This document shows positions 11,108 through 11,636 of a stretch of 11,636 nt of DNA, one piece after another. Origin of the DNA: Terriglobia bacterium (lineage in GTDB: Bacteria; Acidobacteriota; Terriglobia; UBA7540); assembly GCA_020072905.1 (NCBI GenBank), contig JAIQGB010000095.1, positions 1 through 11,636 on the forward strand. Direction: 5' to 3'. The position numbers and the translations under genes were made by a program. Within the stretch, counting starts at the first letter, position 1. Each line of letters starts with the position of its first letter. The notes beneath the pieces were generated by a model. It was not told where the DNA came from, did not search any database, and was given only the letters and a program-made list of their open reading frames with translations.

Positions 11108-11636
11108 ATGCGCATCAAATTCTGGGGGGTTCGGGGCTCGACGCCTACTCCGCAAGCCGACAATCTGAGATACGGCGGCAACACCCCTTGTTTGGAATTC
11201 CGCTCGGAGGGAGGAAGTCTCCTCATCGTCGACTGCGGCAGCGGCCTGCGCATGCTGGGCAAGGCCCTGATGCGGGAGTCTTCCGGCCGGCCGATCCGCG
11301 CCCACGTCCTGCTCAGCCACTACCACTGGGACCACATCCAGGGCTTGCCTTTCTTTGAACCGCTCTACGGCAAGGCGAATCAGTTTCACTTCTACTCTTA
11401 CAGTCTGCCGGGCGCCACCCTCGAAGAGGCTCTGCAGGGCCAGATGGCCTACCCCTACTTCCCCGTGGATATGACCGCCATGGAGGCCATCCGCACCTTC
11501 ACGGAAATCCACGAGGGGCCGTTCCAGCTCGACGATTTCACCATCAGCACCTGCCGGGTGAATCACCCGCAAGGCTGCCTCTCCTTCCGCATCGAGAACA
11601 ACGGCAAAGCCATTCTCTGCTACCGCGACGATCGAA
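11108..11636 (+). CDS. MBL-fold metallo-hydrolase, 3'-truncated by the window
   Basis: 176 codons are present; the frame is open to the window end. The start MRIKFWGVRGSTPTP is a familiar opening of a widespread MBL-fold group, and RYGGNTPCLEFRS follows. The metal-binding motif HYHWDH lies at residues 71-76 (H71, H73, D75, H76), the next histidine ligand is H153 (VNHPQG), and the aspartate ligand is probably in CYRDD at the window end. The set fits a dinuclear zinc hydrolase. Members act on nucleotides, phosphodiesters or other esters; substrate cannot be told. AAGGG 5 nt before the ATG and a promoter at 11036-11064 support this start. The HYHWDH motif has W where many have T or G, which is common in this group. 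Confidence 0.88.
   Translation, partial: MRIKFWGVRGSTPTPQADNLRYGGNTPCLEFRSEGGSLLIVDCGSGLRMLGKALMRESSGRPIRAHVLLSHYHWDHIQGLPFFEPLYGKANQFHFYSYSLPGATLEEALQGQMAYPYFPVDMTAMEAIRTFTEIHEGPFQLDDFTISTCRVNHPQGCLSFRIENNGKAILCYRDDR

Noticed and set aside
9859..11262. 467-codon open frame on the minus strand antisense to the nuclease-like gene
   Set aside because: It has no recognisable domain or ribosome binding site, overlaps two well-supported plus-strand genes, and arises from GC-rich codon use leaving the antisense frame open.

Overview
The window comes from a GC-rich bacterial chromosome and most probably from an Acidobacteriota (soil, Solibacter/Bryobacter-like) genome. This rests on gene content, not on any database search. 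The markers are a very large winged-helix / Ser-Thr kinase / TolB-type beta-propeller fusion, an exported ADP-ribosylglycohydrolase, a PadR regulator, a Gfo/Idh/MocA oxidoreductase, and runs of GTAG-headed palindromic repeats. There are no rRNA, tRNA, CRISPR, phage or transposase genes.

Layout. 1-1035 (+): 3' part of a Gfo/Idh/MocA oxidoreductase. 1083-1938 (-): a two-gene unit, a small helix-hairpin-helix (Cdd1-like) protein followed by an overlapping PadR regulator. 1952-2014: a divergent promoter region with a perfect 8-1-8 bp palindrome that covers the PadR-side -10 box. 2116-2511 (+): VOC/glyoxalase-fold protein. 2670-4244 (-): exported ADP-ribosylglycohydrolase with a C-terminal beta-rich domain. 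4245-4713: a long divergent intergenic region with several hairpins and a nested helix that ends at the ribosome binding site of an 89-residue protein of unknown function (4714-4983, +). 4984-5205: a cluster of strong palindromes between convergent genes. 5200-8346 (-): the kinase fusion, 1048 residues. 8606-9346 (+): a predicted exported HExxH metalloprotease with a repeat-built N-terminus. 9424-10959 (+): a large uncharacterised protein with a C-terminal PD-(D/E)XK nuclease-like signature. 11108-11636 (+): the first 176 codons of an MBL-fold hydrolase.

The most striking observation is a set of GTAG/CTAC-bounded palindromes, resembling REP/BIME elements, associated with the kinase gene. One 28-bp perfect palindrome and a 25/28 copy of it sit in two different inter-domain linkers, both read in the same frame and both giving the peptide VGAVREP. 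A 59-bp two-hairpin element adds about 18 residues inside the kinase domain. A 51-bp two-hairpin element of the same architecture supplies the gene's TAG stop codon from its GTAG head. The window thus seems to show a palindromic repeat family shaping a signalling protein.

Other points of interest are the shared PadR operator, the structured leader of the 89-residue gene, an SD-occluding hairpin next to a G-quadruplex motif at the start of the metalloprotease gene, and a consensus TATAAT placed so close to the nuclease-like gene that its mRNA would be almost leaderless. The genes do not form one obvious pathway. The clearest regulatory unit is PadR / HhH protein / VOC protein.
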